Shown in pieces: positions 49,603 to 60,700 of a stretch of 64,000 bases of DNA. Below the pieces are notes generated by a model. The model did not search any database, was not told the origin of the DNA, and saw nothing but the letters and a program-made list of their open reading frames with translations. Origin of the DNA: Paludisphaera borealis (GTDB taxonomy: Bacteria > Planctomycetota > Planctomycetia > Isosphaerales > Isosphaeraceae); the NCBI RefSeq assembly GCF_001956985.1, contig NZ_CP019082.1, positions 2,790,001 through 2,854,000 on the forward strand, written 5' to 3'. The position numbers and the translations under genes are program-made. Position 1 is the first letter of the stretch. Every line of letters starts with the position of its first letter.

Positions 49603-52600
49603 CGAGCCAGCAACGCCACGTAATCGGCCCGACCGCGCAACGGCGCGAGGTCGGCATCGTCGACGGCGTGCGCCGGGGGAAACCCCGCCTTGAACGATGA
49701 TTCGAGGATCGCGACGGCGCGGCCGAAAAATCGGGGCTCGCGTGTCGCTTCGCCGAGGATCGCCAGGGCGCACGAGGCGTTGTACAGGCGGTTGGCCGTG
49801 GGCGACTTGATCAGGCGGTCGACGTCGTCGAGAGCCCCACGATCGCCGTCCCGCGCCCGCTCCAGAGCCCGGGCCTCGAACGCGTCGATCAGGCCCGGAT
49901 CGGCCTGGATCGCCTGATCCAGATGCGCGATCGCCCGGGCTCGGTCGGTCACCCTGACGACGCAGGCCATCCCATAGTGCGCCAGGGCGTGCCGAGGTTT
50001 CACGGCGAGGACCGTGGCGAAGTCGGCAGCGGCCGAGTCCGGATCGGTTCGCAGCCGGGTGATCCCCCGGGCGACCCGGAGGGTCAGGTCGCGGGGCGCC
50101 TGTCCGATCCACTCGCCGAACAGGCGCTCGGCCTCGACGGTCTTGCCCTGTCGCACCAACGCGTCGCCGAGAGCCGCCAGCACGGCGGGGTCGCGACGGC
50201 CCCGGTCCATGCCCTTGCGAAGGTCGGCCTCGGCCTCGGCGGCCTGGTCGAGTTCCAGTTCCACCAGCCCGCGATTGACGAACGCCTCGGCGAAGTCGCC
50301 GTCGCGGGCCACGGCCGCGTTGAAGGCGTCTTTCGCCTCGCGCGGCCTTCCCGCGCGGGCCAATGCCAGACCTCGGTTGAAGTGGGCCCAGGCGAATTCC
50401 GGCCGCGCCACGACGCAGGCCGTGAAGTCGGACGCCGCTTCCAGGAACCGGCCCTGGTCGAAGTGGCAATGGCCGAGATTGAACCACGCCCAGAACGAGG
50501 TCACGTCGCGGGCCACGGCCTCGCGGAGCGCCTGCTCGGCGGCGGTCGGGTCGCCGCTCACGAACAGGAACGATCCCAGCATCGTCCACTCGTGGCTGGT
50601 GGTCGGCGGCTGAGCGTCGGCCCGCGCCCGATCACGCACCGCCCCCTCCGCGTCGCCGAGAGCCGCCCGATACCTCGATCGCTGGCGGAAGAGGACCGAG
50701 GGAGGGCGCGAGGTCGTCGCCTCGACCTGATCCAGCCGCGCGACGGCGTTCTCCAGGGCCGTCCGTAGTTGCTGGCCTACGCCGTGCCGACTCGACAAGA
50801 CCACCCGGGCGTGCGCGAGCTGCATCGTCAGCTCGACGATCGAGCGCTGAACCTCGTCGCGCTCCAGCGGTCCCAGCCTGGAGATCCAGGGGGCGGCGGC
50901 TTGTTCGGGAGAGACTCGGTCCTCGAAGTCCGCCGCGTCGGTCTCGGCGACCTGCGCGTTTTTGAGAGTCGCCGCCGCCAGTGCGATCCCCTTGCGGATC
51001 AACGCGTCGTCGCGGCCGAAGGTGTTGAGCAGGAACCGGCATTCCAGAACGTCGTGCTGGAACACCCGAAGCCTCAGCCGCGAGTGAAGCCCCTGCATTC
51101 CCTCGTACGCCTGGACCGCCGCCAGCCCGAGCAAGACGACCATGACCATCGCCGCCGCGACGATCGAGGTCGACCCGCAGAGCATCGGGTGTCGGCGGGC
51201 CCACTTGCCCGCCCGCTCCGTGAGGCTCGGCTCCGGACAGTGCTTCATCGGCAGGTCGTCGAGGAAACGCCGCAGGTCTTCGGCGAGGTCGCCGGCGCTG
51301 GCGTGGCGGCGATCGGGGTTGGGATCGAGGCACTGGGCGACCAGCGCGTCGATGCTCGGCGGCACGTCCGGGCGACGCGCCTTGAGCGAGGGCGCCGGCG
51401 ACCGTCGGCGTTCCTCGACCATCCTCCTCAGGGTGTGCAGCGTCGGCCCGTTGGAGGGAGGCGGGTCGAAGGCGGGCTCGCCGGCGATCATCTCGAAAAG
51501 GATCAGGCCCAGCGAGTACAAGTCCGACCGCTCGTCGACTTCCTGGACCTTGGTCCTCCCCTTGGGATCGAAAGCGTCGAGGTGCTCGGGCGCCATGTAG
51601 GGCAACGTGCCGCCGAGCATCGCCTTATCCAATTCCTCGGCCGCCGCTTCCTGCCCCGGTTCGATGGCGACGGCGAGGTTGAAGTCGAGGAGCATCGGCG
51701 TGCCGTCGGCCGCGATCAGGACGTTCGACGGCTTCAGGTCGCGATGCAGCAAGCCGCGCGAGTGCGCATGTTCGAGCCCCTCGGCGAGTCGGGCGACGAT
51801 CCAGACCGCCGCGCGGATCGAATCGGCGCCGCGGAGGAACCTGCGGCTCGGCAGCAGTTCGTCGTGATCGGCGACGGCCGTCGCGGGCGCCTCCGCCCCC
51901 GCGATCCGCTCCATCAAGTGACGGATCGGCAGGTAGCGCCGCGACGGCCGGTGGTGAGCCGGGCGTTCGCTCACGGGCGTCGCCGCCGTCATCGCAGTGG
52001 TCGAGACCGGCGAATCGCACCGCGGGCCTCCTCGGGACGACGCCAACCGGCTCCGCGACGGCGCCCGGCCGATCGAACCACGACTCAGCGACAGGCTCTC
52101 CCCCGCCCGGGTGGGGAACCGCTGACTGAGCTGGTCGAGAGCCTCGACGAGCCCCTTGCCGGTGGCCCGAGCGTTCGCGTACCCGCACGATTCTTCGAGC
52201 ACCTGCGCCAGATTGGCCCCGCCCAGGAACGGCATGCAGAGCAACCGCAGGCCGGTCGCCGAATCGTCATGCACCGAGTGGACCGGGACGATGTGAGCGT
52301 GTTGCAGCCGCGCCAGGATCTGCGGCTCGTCCCCCTCGGCCTTGGAGATCTTCAAGGCCACCAGCCGGCGCCCCAGGTTGACCTCCTCGGCGAGGAAGAC
52401 GCGGGCGAAGGCCCCACGGCCCAGTTCGATCACCAACTGGAAGCCGCCGACCTCGTCGCCGGGTCGAGGCAAGGGCGCCCGCCGGCCGGGGACGTCCGGC
52501 CCGGAGCGGCCGCCGATCTGAAACCCGGCGTCGGGATCGTACACGCACGTGACCGCGGGCTCCCCCGCGGATCCGGCCCCCGCCGACATCGAAGCATCCT

Positions 52601-52838
52601 CGATCCGAACCGAATCGACGGCGAAATCCTGAACCAGGTCCGAAGACTCGGGGTCCAGCGGCTGCGCTTCTCTGGTCCCCTCCCGGGTGGCCTCGGTCGA
52701 CGGCTTGCTCGGCTTTCGAAGGCTTCGCTGGCGCGGATCTTCGGTCCACCGCAGGGAATCGAGCGGGTCGTCGTCGGCCAGATTCCACTGGTCGAAAAGC
52801 TCGTCGTCGTCGCTGGCCGCTCGGTGTTCACCTGACAT
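49578..52838 (-). CDS. membrane-spanning Ser/Thr protein kinase with TPR repeats
   Basis: The 1086-residue protein has an acidic N-terminal 125 residues, a kinase domain, one transmembrane helix near 555-578 (SIVAAAMVMVVLLGLAAVQA) and an extracytoplasmic part with about eight TPR repeats (roughly 720-1000, e.g. WAWFNLGHCHFDQGRFLEAA). Kinase landmarks are GRGAFARV (140-147), the ATP-binding Lys in VALKIS (163), HRDLKPSN (365-372), DFN in place of DFG (385-387) and APE (416-418). About 140 poorly conserved Ser/Arg-rich residues are inserted between the hinge and the catalytic loop. The ATG at 52838 is chosen for an AAGG site 11 nt upstream; alternatives exist. Confidence 0.9.
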   Translation of the reverse strand: MSGEHRAASDDDELFDQWNLADDDPLDSLRWTEDPRQRSLRKPSKPSTEATREGTREAQPLDPESSDLVQDFAVDSVRIEDASMSAGAGSAGEPAVTCVYDPDAGFQIGGRSGPDVPGRRAPLPRPGDEVGGFQLVIELGRGAFARVFLAEEVNLGRRLVALKISKAEGDEPQILARLQHAHIVPVHSVHDDSATGLRLLCMPFLGGANLAQVLEESCGYANARATGKGLVEALDQLSQRFPTRAGESLSLSRGSIGRAPSRSRLASSRGGPRCDSPVSTTAMTAATPVSERPAHHRPSRRYLPIRHLMERIAGAEAPATAVADHDELLPSRRFLRGADSIRAAVWIVARLAEGLEHAHSRGLLHRDLKPSNVLIAADGTPMLLDFNLAVAIEPGQEAAAEELDKAMLGGTLPYMAPEHLDAFDPKGRTKVQEVDERSDLYSLGLILFEMIAGEPAFDPPPSNGPTLHTLRRMVEERRRSPAPSLKARRPDVPPSIDALVAQCLDPNPDRRHASAGDLAEDLRRFLDDLPMKHCPEPSLTERAGKWARRHPMLCGSTSIVAAAMVMVVLLGLAAVQAYEGMQGLHSRLRLRVFQHDVLECRFLLNTFGRDDALIRKGIALAAATLKNAQVAETDAADFEDRVSPEQAAAPWISRLGPLERDEVQRSIVELTMQLAHARVVLSSRHGVGQQLRTALENAVARLDQVEATTSRPPSVLFRQRSRYRAALGDAEGAVRDRARADAQPPTTSHEWTMLGSFLFVSGDPTAAEQALREAVARDVTSFWAWFNLGHCHFDQGRFLEAASDFTACVVARPEFAWAHFNRGLALARAGRPREAKDAFNAAVARDGDFAEAFVNRGLVELELDQAAEAEADLRKGMDRGRRDPAVLAALGDALVRQGKTVEAERLFGEWIGQAPRDLTLRVARGITRLRTDPDSAAADFATVLAVKPRHALAHYGMACVVRVTDRARAIAHLDQAIQADPGLIDAFEARALERARDGDRGALDDVDRLIKSPTANRLYNASCALAILGEATREPRFFGRAVAILESSFKAGFPPAHAVDDADLAPLRGRADYVALLARYRGDAGR

Positions 52839-53182
52839 GAGAGACGCACCTTCTTCCGGCCCAAGGCGCGCGGATTCGCCGCGACGCAGGGACGCAATAC
52901 GCTTCACCTAAGTAGACAGCCGACCGACCCTGTGAGGCCGGCGGCAAGGAAAAGCCCTGATTCGGGCTTGGCGAGGCCGCCACATGCACGCCTCCACCTG
53001 TTCCATAGGCCCGCGCGTTCCGGTTGTCCACTGATGAGGCTTCCAGTCAACTTGGGCCTCCCGAAAGTACAAGAATCGCCCGTTCCGCGATGCCCGGAGG
53101 ATTCGTGTCCTAGACTTGAGGAAAACCAAGGCATGGCGTTCTTAATTAAGAATCACAAACCGGCGGAGGCGGAGGTTCAACG
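52839..53182. other. divergent intergenic region, kinase/HD-GYP
   Basis: This 344-bp gap contains a perfect 14-bp AT palindrome TTCTTAATTAAGAA at 53139-53152, 30 bp before the HD-GYP start. No consensus promoter is certain on either strand. The ribosome site GGAGG lies 8 nt upstream of the HD-GYP ATG. Confidence 0.6.
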
Positions 53183-54388
53183 ATGTTCGACGACCGCTCT
53201 GGGATTGAGCAAGTCACGTTTCGACCGGGGGGGTCGGTCGCGGGGCCGGGGAAGGCCCTCGCGGTCGTCGCGGGAGCCGGCGTCGGCAAGGCGAGCGATT
53301 CGGGGGACGAGGAAGGCGAGCATGTGGTGATCGGCCGGCTGATCCGGCGGCTGCGGATCTCGGACCCCCCCGCCCGGTTCCAGGCGCTCGCCACCAACGT
53401 CTTGCGAGCGTCGCTGGGGATGGCCGCCGTGGCCTGGGTTCCGATCGAGGAGCCCGAGGAGGTCGTGGTCAGCGGCGACGTCGAGGGGATCGCCCCGTCG
53501 TCGTACCGGCTCTTTCTGCCCCCCGCGCTACGTGATTCGGTGCTGGTCGCCAACGACCCGGCCGGAGTGCCGCTGGCGACGACGCCGGCTTCGGTCCACC
53601 GGTTCGCATCGACCCCCGCCGGCGTCTCGGGTTGGCTCGTCGTCGTCAACCCACTCGACGAGCGACTGATCGCCGGCCCGGAAATCGAGCGCATGCAGTA
53701 CGTGGCGTCGCTGATCGCCACCCAGTCGAACAACGCGCGGATCTACGCCGATCTCAAGGAGCTGCTGTTCGGCATCATCCGGGCCCTGACCGCCGCCATC
53801 GACGCCAAGGACCCGTACACCTCGGGCCACTCCGAGCGCGTGGCCCGGATCGCCGTCCGTATCGCGGAAGAACTCGGCATGCCCCCCCAGAAGCGGAGCG
53901 ACCTGTACCTGGCCGGCCTGCTCCACGACATCGGCAAGATCGGCATCGACGACGACGTGCTCAAGAAGTCGGGCCCGCTGACCCGCGACGAGTACCGCAA
54001 GATCCAGGAGCACGTCGAGATCGGCGTCACGATCCTGAAAGACTTGAAGAAGCTGCGGCACATCCTGCCGGGGGTCCGACACCACCATGAGAGCCTCGAC
54101 GGCTCGGGCTACCCCGACCGCCTCGAAGGCGACCAGATCCCCTTCGAGGCCCGCATTCTGGCCGTCGCCGACTCGTTCGACGCCATGTCGAGCAACCGGC
54201 CCTACCGCAAACGGCTGACGCCCTCGCAGATCGATGAGATCCTCAGAAAGGGCCGAGGCGTGCAGTGGGACGCAGCCATCATCGACGCCCTCTTCGCCTG
54301 CCGCCTCGACCTCGAAGCGATCCGCCAGAAAGGACTTGGCGAAAGTCTCGTCGGTGCCGTCGACGGCGCCCTGGGACGCCCCGGTTAG
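53183..54388 (+). CDS. HD-GYP domain cyclic-di-GMP phosphodiesterase-like response protein
   Basis: The 401-residue protein has an N-terminal GAF-like sensory half (about residues 50-185; FQALATNVLRASLGMAAVAW, GVSGWLVVVNPLD) and a C-terminal HD-GYP domain. Metal ligands are visible: GHSERVARIA, AGLLHDIGKIGIDD, EHVEIGVTILK and VRHHHESLDGSGYPDRL, the HHExxDGxGYP block. RPYRKRLTP and VQWDAAIIDALF complete the family pattern. It should hydrolyse c-di-GMP, lowering its level in response to the GAF signal. No receiver domain is present. It is followed by a block of repeats. Confidence 0.93.
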   Translation: MFDDRSGIEQVTFRPGGSVAGPGKALAVVAGAGVGKASDSGDEEGEHVVIGRLIRRLRISDPPARFQALATNVLRASLGMAAVAWVPIEEPEEVVVSGDVEGIAPSSYRLFLPPALRDSVLVANDPAGVPLATTPASVHRFASTPAGVSGWLVVVNPLDERLIAGPEIERMQYVASLIATQSNNARIYADLKELLFGIIRALTAAIDAKDPYTSGHSERVARIAVRIAEELGMPPQKRSDLYLAGLLHDIGKIGIDDDVLKKSGPLTRDEYRKIQEHVEIGVTILKDLKKLRHILPGVRHHHESLDGSGYPDRLEGDQIPFEARILAVADSFDAMSSNRPYRKRLTPSQIDEILRKGRGVQWDAAIIDALFACRLDLEAIRQKGLGESLVGAVDGALGRPG

Positions 54389-54419
54389 CGCTTCCCGAAT
54401 GAACGAGCGCAACCCGCCG

Positions 54420-54497
54420 GTACGAGCCCGAAGCGCCAGCGAGTGCATTCCCCTGAGCGATCCGGGGCATGCACTCGCTGGCGCTTCGGGCTGCTCT
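54420..54497. repeat. palindromic dispersed repeat, copy E
   Basis: Left arm 54420-54448 and right arm 54469-54497 pair over the central 22-24 bp (GCCCGAAGCGCCAGCGAGTG core); the outer ends have diverged. Loop of 20 nt. It lies between the convergent HD-GYP and alpha-2-macroglobulin genes. Confidence 0.85.
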
Positions 54498-54508
54498 GAA
54501 AATTCGAC

Positions 54509-54591
54509 TGGGTGGCTGTGGTGGAGCGAAGCGACACCACAGGAGAGACGCCACGGCCCTCGTCTCTGTGGCATTCTGCCACAGCCACCCA
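54509..54591. repeat. inverted repeat with 13-bp arms TGGGTGGCTGTGG
   Basis: TGGGTGGCTGTGG (54509-54521) is the perfect reverse complement of 54579-54591. Inside, GTGGTGG and ACACCAC form a second short hairpin (54520-54540). It is unrelated to the repeat next to it. Confidence 0.8.
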
Positions 54592-54600
54592 AAACCGGTC

Positions 54601-54720
54601 ACCTCCCCATTTTCATGAGGCCGGGTGTCCCCACGGCGTCATGACGGTTTGTATTTCAGCACCTCTGATATTTGATGAGGCCGTGTCTCCCACGACGTCA
54701 TGATGGTTCGTACTCCGAGC
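54601..54720. repeat. two-copy 60-bp imperfect tandem repeat
   Basis: 54601-54660 and 54661-54720 align over their full 60 bp with a few substitutions and a shifted base. Shared blocks are ATGAGGCCG, GTCATGA and GGTT(T/C)GTA. The second copy abuts the 3' end of the alpha-2-macroglobulin gene, which ends at 54741. Confidence 0.75.
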
Positions 54721-54740
54721 GAATTCCACTCGCCCGATTC

Positions 54741-57700
54741 TCAGTGGAAATCGCCCGCCGGGGCACCGGGGAGCGCTTCGGGCTTCACCTGCTGGTAACG
54801 CTGCTCAAGCCGCTTGAGCTGGCGCATCGAGTTGGACTGGTTCTGGATCTTCAGGTTGGCGTCGAGCGATTGGTTCGCATCCTTGGGGGAAGCTTGGCCC
54901 TCGGCCTTCGAAGACTCTGCGTTCGCCGCTTGAGGAGGTGCGCCGACGTAGGTCGTGCCGCGATGGAACGCGTACTCGGCCGTGTCTTTTCGGACGACGA
55001 CCGTGGCCTGCCCCTGGACCCCTTCGGCGACGAAGACGCCCCGTAAGTCGGTCTCTCCCGAGATGAATTGGGGGTTGGCGGAGCCGATCACCTTGACCTG
55101 CACCTTGGGCAAGAACTCCTTGGTGCGAGCGTCGCGGACGGTCACGCGGACGCGACCGCTGGGCGGTTCTTCGAGGACCTCGAGCTCCAGTGGCGAGACC
55201 AGGACGATGCCCGACGCGTACAGGTCGTCGCCGCGAATCATCACCAGGTAGGCGCCCTCCTTGGCGAGCGGCAGGTCGATGGTCCGCGTCTTATCGTCGT
55301 AGTCGGCGCCCGACCCGAGGACGACCTCCTTCTCGAGCAGCGGCGTGATCCCCGCCAGGTCGATTCCGGCGATCGCGTTGAGGTTGCGCCGGGTGAGGTA
55401 AAGCTGCATCAGATCGACCGGATAGACGGTGAGGTCGACCTTCGCCTGGTTGCGGTAATCGAGCTTGATACCCGGCGGCTGGTCGGCGGCGTTGGCCGCT
55501 CCCGGCGCGAGCCGCACGACGCCCACGGCCTGAAACCCCGGAGCGCCCGCCACGACCGGCTTGGCGGCGGGCCTCACAACCGAAACCTCGGCGACCTTGA
55601 GGTCCTTCCGCGTGTAGAACCGCACGGCGCTGGCGGCGTCGCTGAAACGGTCGTCGACCTGGCGATAGTATTCGAGCGCCTTGGCCGGCATCCGCCGGGC
55701 GTCGAAGATCTGTCCCAGGATGTAAACCGCCTGCCATTTGTTGGTGCTGGGCTGGTCGACACCGGCGGCGTCCTTGTACGTTGCCTTGGCGATCGCCTCG
55801 GCGACCTCGACGGCGCGGTCGTACTGGCCGAGATGGAAGTTGGCCAGCGCCTCGCTGTACTGGAAGCTGTCCAGGAACGAACTCTTGGGGTAAAGCTTCG
55901 CGTACCGTCCGGCCGCCTTGACGACGTTCTTGTAATCCTCCAGCTCCAGCAGAGCCCCGACCAGGGCCAGGCTGGCCTCGTCGGCCGTCGGGTTGGTGGG
56001 CGACTGCGACAGGAACGTCTGGATCAGCCGGATCGACTGGACCAACAGCTCCGACCTCGTGATCCCGGCCGAGGCCAACTCCTTGCGCAACGCGGGGTCA
56101 GTGAACGCCTTCGACGCGGCGTCGGCCAGGACCTGCGAGAGACCGAAGAAGTCGGACTCGATCGACGGCGTGTTGGGGTACTGCCGCCACAGGTCGGTCA
56201 GGTAGGTCATCGCCTCCAGGGTCTGGCCGCGCTGGCGGAGCAGTTCGCCCACTCGCGCGTCTTCGAGGTAACTGGCCTCGATCAATCCGCGCCAGACGAT
56301 CATCGCGCGCTCGTACTCGTTGATGTCGCGGTAGGCGCGACCGATCGTCTGCAACTGGTCGAACGTGATGATCAGCTCGGGCGACTTCTCCTTGACGACC
56401 TCGAAGTACTGGACGATCTTGCGAGCGTCGTAGCGGCCGATGTGGATCAACAGGAGCATCCGCGAGACGTCCTTGGCGACGTCGTCGCGGAGCGTGTAGC
56501 CGGCGAACAGCGGTTCGAGAGCCTCGGCGGCCGACTCGTGCTTGCCGGCGTCGAACAGCGCCTTGCCGCGCGCGAGCAACTCGTCGGGCGACGGCCGATA
56601 CGGGTCGGTGTTCTTCTCGCCCGGAGCCAGCACCCGAAACTCGCCGGGCTGGCCGACGTGGAACCGGCCGGGCTCGTAGGCGCTGCGGACGAGCGCGGGG
56701 AGCGTCCGATACTGGCCGGGCAGGTAGCCGTAGACGTCGTACTGAATGCCGCCCGGATTCTGGTCGGGGGCGAAGTAGAAGGTCAGGAGGCCGTCGACCA
56801 GGGTATACGACGTCGCCGAGGTTTGCACCGAATTCTCGATGAGCGTCGTTCCGGCGGGGAGGCGTTCCTCGACCACGAGGAAGTCGCGGTCCCAGTCGGG
56901 GGTGTCGGCGGGGACGTTCCGCCAGACGGTCAGGCCGACCCGGGCCTTTCCGCCGAGGGCCACCTGCGTCGCGATGTTTTCAAACGTCGTCGGGTTCACG
57001 GCCGAGCCGAAGCCGACGGGGAGCGTCTTGCCGTCCAACTCGGGAGGGGCCGGCCAGTAGACCCGGCGATCGACCCAGGCGGGACGATTCTGGCGATCTT
57101 GATCGGGGCCGAACTCGCGGGTGAACCCGGTCATCGAGACGGCGAAGCTGAACGTCCCCCGGCCTTCGAGGGTGAACGCGACACGGTTGGAATCGCCCGG
57201 TTTCAGGGCCTTGACCGGCACGTCGATCACCTGGCCCTCGGCCGCGCCGGCGACCGGGATCTCGGCGACCGTCGTGTCGTTGACGACGACCGTCAGTTTG
57301 TACCGATCGTCGCCGGCCTTCGACCGTCCGTGGAACGCGGCGAGGGCGGCGAGCGCCGCGCCCTTGGCTTTATGCGGGTTCCATCCGGCGCCGAACCGAT
57401 GGGCTTCGAGCCAGTCGATCGCCTGGGGAAGCTCGGTCGCCTGGCCGCGAGCCGTCGCGTAGGCCAGGCAGACGAGGGCCGTGGTTTCCACCGTCCCCTT
57501 CGCGCCGGCCGATTGGTTGGCGTCATCCCAGTACAGCCGCGCCCGGCGTCCCGGGGCGACTTGCTCGGTCTTGGCGCGCGGGCCGAGGATCGTGAAGACC
57601 TCGCCGGCCAGCTCGGCCCGTCCCAGGTTGGCGAAGGTGAGAGCCAGATAAGCGAGCGCCGTGTTCGACAGGTTCTGGCGTTCGCGGTTGAGGCTGTTGG

Positions 57701-60700
57701 CCGATTCGAAGCTCGCGGCCTTGCGGGTGCTGAGGGCGTGGAGCAGCGCGGCGCGGGCCTCGCGGTCGCGGGCGTTCGCCCCGGCGGTCATCGCCTGGTT
57801 CAGCCAGCCGGCGGCCTTGTCGCAGACCTTCGGGTCGGCCAGCAGCCCCAGGCGTTCCGCCGTGGCGAGCGCCCAGAAAACCGAGGCCGACGTGAACCGC
57901 TCACTGGCCGCGTTCGGGGGCTGGTTTACGCCGGGGGCGAACCGAGGCGGGCTGACCCACGGCCAGCCGCCGTCGTCGTTCTGCGCGGCGGTCAGCTCGG
58001 CGACGAGCCCTTGAATCCGATCGATGAGCCGTTGCGCGTCGGGCGAGCCGTCGGGGCGAGTCTGACGGAGGTAGGTCAAAGCCGAGGTCGCCGCCAGCAG
58101 GTCGGCCGCCCGATCGCTCATCGTGTCGGCCGGTGAGCAGATCAGCTTCGCACTGAGGCTGTTGCGGAGGATTCGATACTCGCGACCGAGAGCCAGCTCG
58201 ACGATCATCCGTTCGAGCGACGGCGAAACGACGATTTGCATCTCGGCGTCCTCATACGTCCGCCCCTTGGGGAGTCCCACGAACACCGCCGAGCCGTCGC
58301 TGCTGGTCCCCGAGGCCGAGGCGTAGGCCTGCACGCCCCAGGGATGGACCGGAATCTCGACGGCGAGCTGGTCGGAACGTTCGCCGATCGTCGCGCTCAA
58401 CGACAGGCGCATCGATCCGCCGTCGGCCGCCTCGATCGGTTCGAAGAACACCTCCTCGACGCCGTCCCCCTTGATCTCCACCGTCCTGGGATAGACCTGA
58501 TCGCGACCGCCGCCGTAGACCGACAGCTTGAGCGCGACGGTCCCCTCGACGCCGAGATGATGGACCCGCGCGACGAACTGTGGCTTGTCGCCCTGAGTCA
58601 GCGAGGCCGGCGCCTTGATGTCGACGAAGAAATCCTTGCGGACTCGCAAGGTCGCGGTCGACTGCCCGACCAGGGTGTCGCCGCCGGTGACGCCTCGCGC
58701 CGTGATCTTGTACTCCGAGAAAGCCGGCGGCGCGTTGAACGTCACCCGCGCCTTGCCGTCCTTGCCGGTCACGACGCTGGGGTTCCAGTACGCCGTCTCG
58801 ACGAACCGCTCGCGCGGCAGGATTAGCTCAGGATTGCGGTTCTTATCGAAGCCGACTGGGCCGAGCTCTGCCAGCTTTGCTTCCACCGGGTTATTTCCGT
58901 CGTTGGGTGCCAGGAAGAACTGCGTCCCCGCGAACCCTGGCTTGGACACGGCCTTGTCGAAAGCGGCCGCCGGTGAGCTCCGGCTTCGGCTCTTGGACGC
59001 GTCCCTGCCGCCGCCAATCGCCCCCATGCCGCCGCCCATCGCAGCCATGCGGCCCATCATCGCCGGGGCCGGAGCGGCGGAAGGCGCGAGCAGCCCCTTA
59101 CTTCGTTGGTCGAGCATGATCGTGTCGGAGAACTGCGTCTCCCCCGCCTTGAGGTCGACGGCGTTGGCGGCCATGGCAGCCGCCATCTCAGCTTCCTCGA
59201 CGACGGCCTGGGCGACCGGCGTGGTGTTCGGGGCGTAGTGGAAGGTGTTGGTCGACTCGGTGGCGAACGCGCCGGTGCGGGTCTGATCGTAGAAGAACGG
59301 GCCGATCGGCGTCTGCCTGTCGCCGAACAGACGGAGCAACGACTGGTCGATCATCGCGATCGACAGCTCGGCCGCGACCGGCCGCCCGAGCTGGTCGACG
59401 GTCGTCACGTCGACCTCGACCGGATCGCCGGGGGCGACGACCGGCTTGACGGGGGCGATCGTCACGCGGAGGTCGCGCTCGACCGCCACGTCGAGCTTGG
59501 CCTGGTCGAACTGGTTCTCCCACATCCGGACGGCGGTGAGCGTGAAGTTGGGGAACTGCGCCCCGTCGACCGACCAGGCGACGGGGTTGTCGCCGTCGGC
59601 CAGCGGGACGATCCGGTACGACAGGATGCGGTCGGCCTCCCACGTCAAAAGCGCCGTGCCGGCTCGGCCTCGGCTATGCACGTTGACGCTCGCCTCCTCG
59701 CCCGCCTTGTACTGTTGACGCTCGGCCAGAATCCGCAGCTTGGTCTCGTCTTGCTTGCCCGAGATGTAGAGCGGCCGGTCGGCGACGATCGGGTTGCGGA
59801 AGCGGTCGGTCCCCGCGACGCGGATCAGGTGGTTTCCGCCCTGGAGGTCGTCGGCCTTGAGGCTGACCACCCCCTTGCCCGAGGCGTCGGTCACGACCTC
59901 CTTGCGTACAACCTCGCGCTCGACGATCTGCCCATGCTGGTTGACCAGCTTGACGAGCGCCGCCGAGAGCTTCTCGGAGATCGGGTCGCCGTGGGCGTCG
60001 GACGTTCGCACGTGGACCGCGAAGGTCTCGCCGGTCAGATAAACCTCCCGGTTCAGCTCCACGTTGATCTCGAAGCCTCGGACGGCGAGCATCACCCACG
60101 AGGCGGCCTGGACGTTGTCCTGAGTGAGCTGGGCGGCAAGCCGCAGCGGCTGCTGCTCGGCGAACCCCTCGGTCGGGATCGAGATGTGGAACTTGCCGGC
60201 GTCGTCGGTCACGCCGCTGAGGACGCGGCCGTCAGGCAGGGTCACGTTCAGAGGCCGCCGGGCGACGGGCGCGCCGTACTGATAGCGGGCGTTCACGTCG
60301 GCTTCGATGGTCTCGCCGCGATAGTAGACGGTCTTCTTGAGGTCGAAGGCGAGGTCGATCGGTTCAAGCTGGTACGACTGGACCTCGAACACACCGGCGA
60401 AATCGCTCTTGCCCGGCTGGTAGACGCGCATCCGATACGCGCCGACGGGCGCGGCGACGTCGAGGGGCAAGGTTTCGTGGAACGTGCCGAACTCCGAGAG
60501 CGTCACCTTCCGCGAAACGAGCTGGCGGCCCTTGGCGTCGACGACCTCGAAGTGGTAGACCGAGCCGGCCGAGGTCGCGTACTGACCGTCGCGCACCTCG
60601 CGGACAACGCCGCGAATCGAGACCTTCTGGCCGGGTCGATGCGCGGGCCGGTCTGTGTAAAGGTACGCGCGCGGCGTCAGGCCTTGTGAGACCTGCTCGA

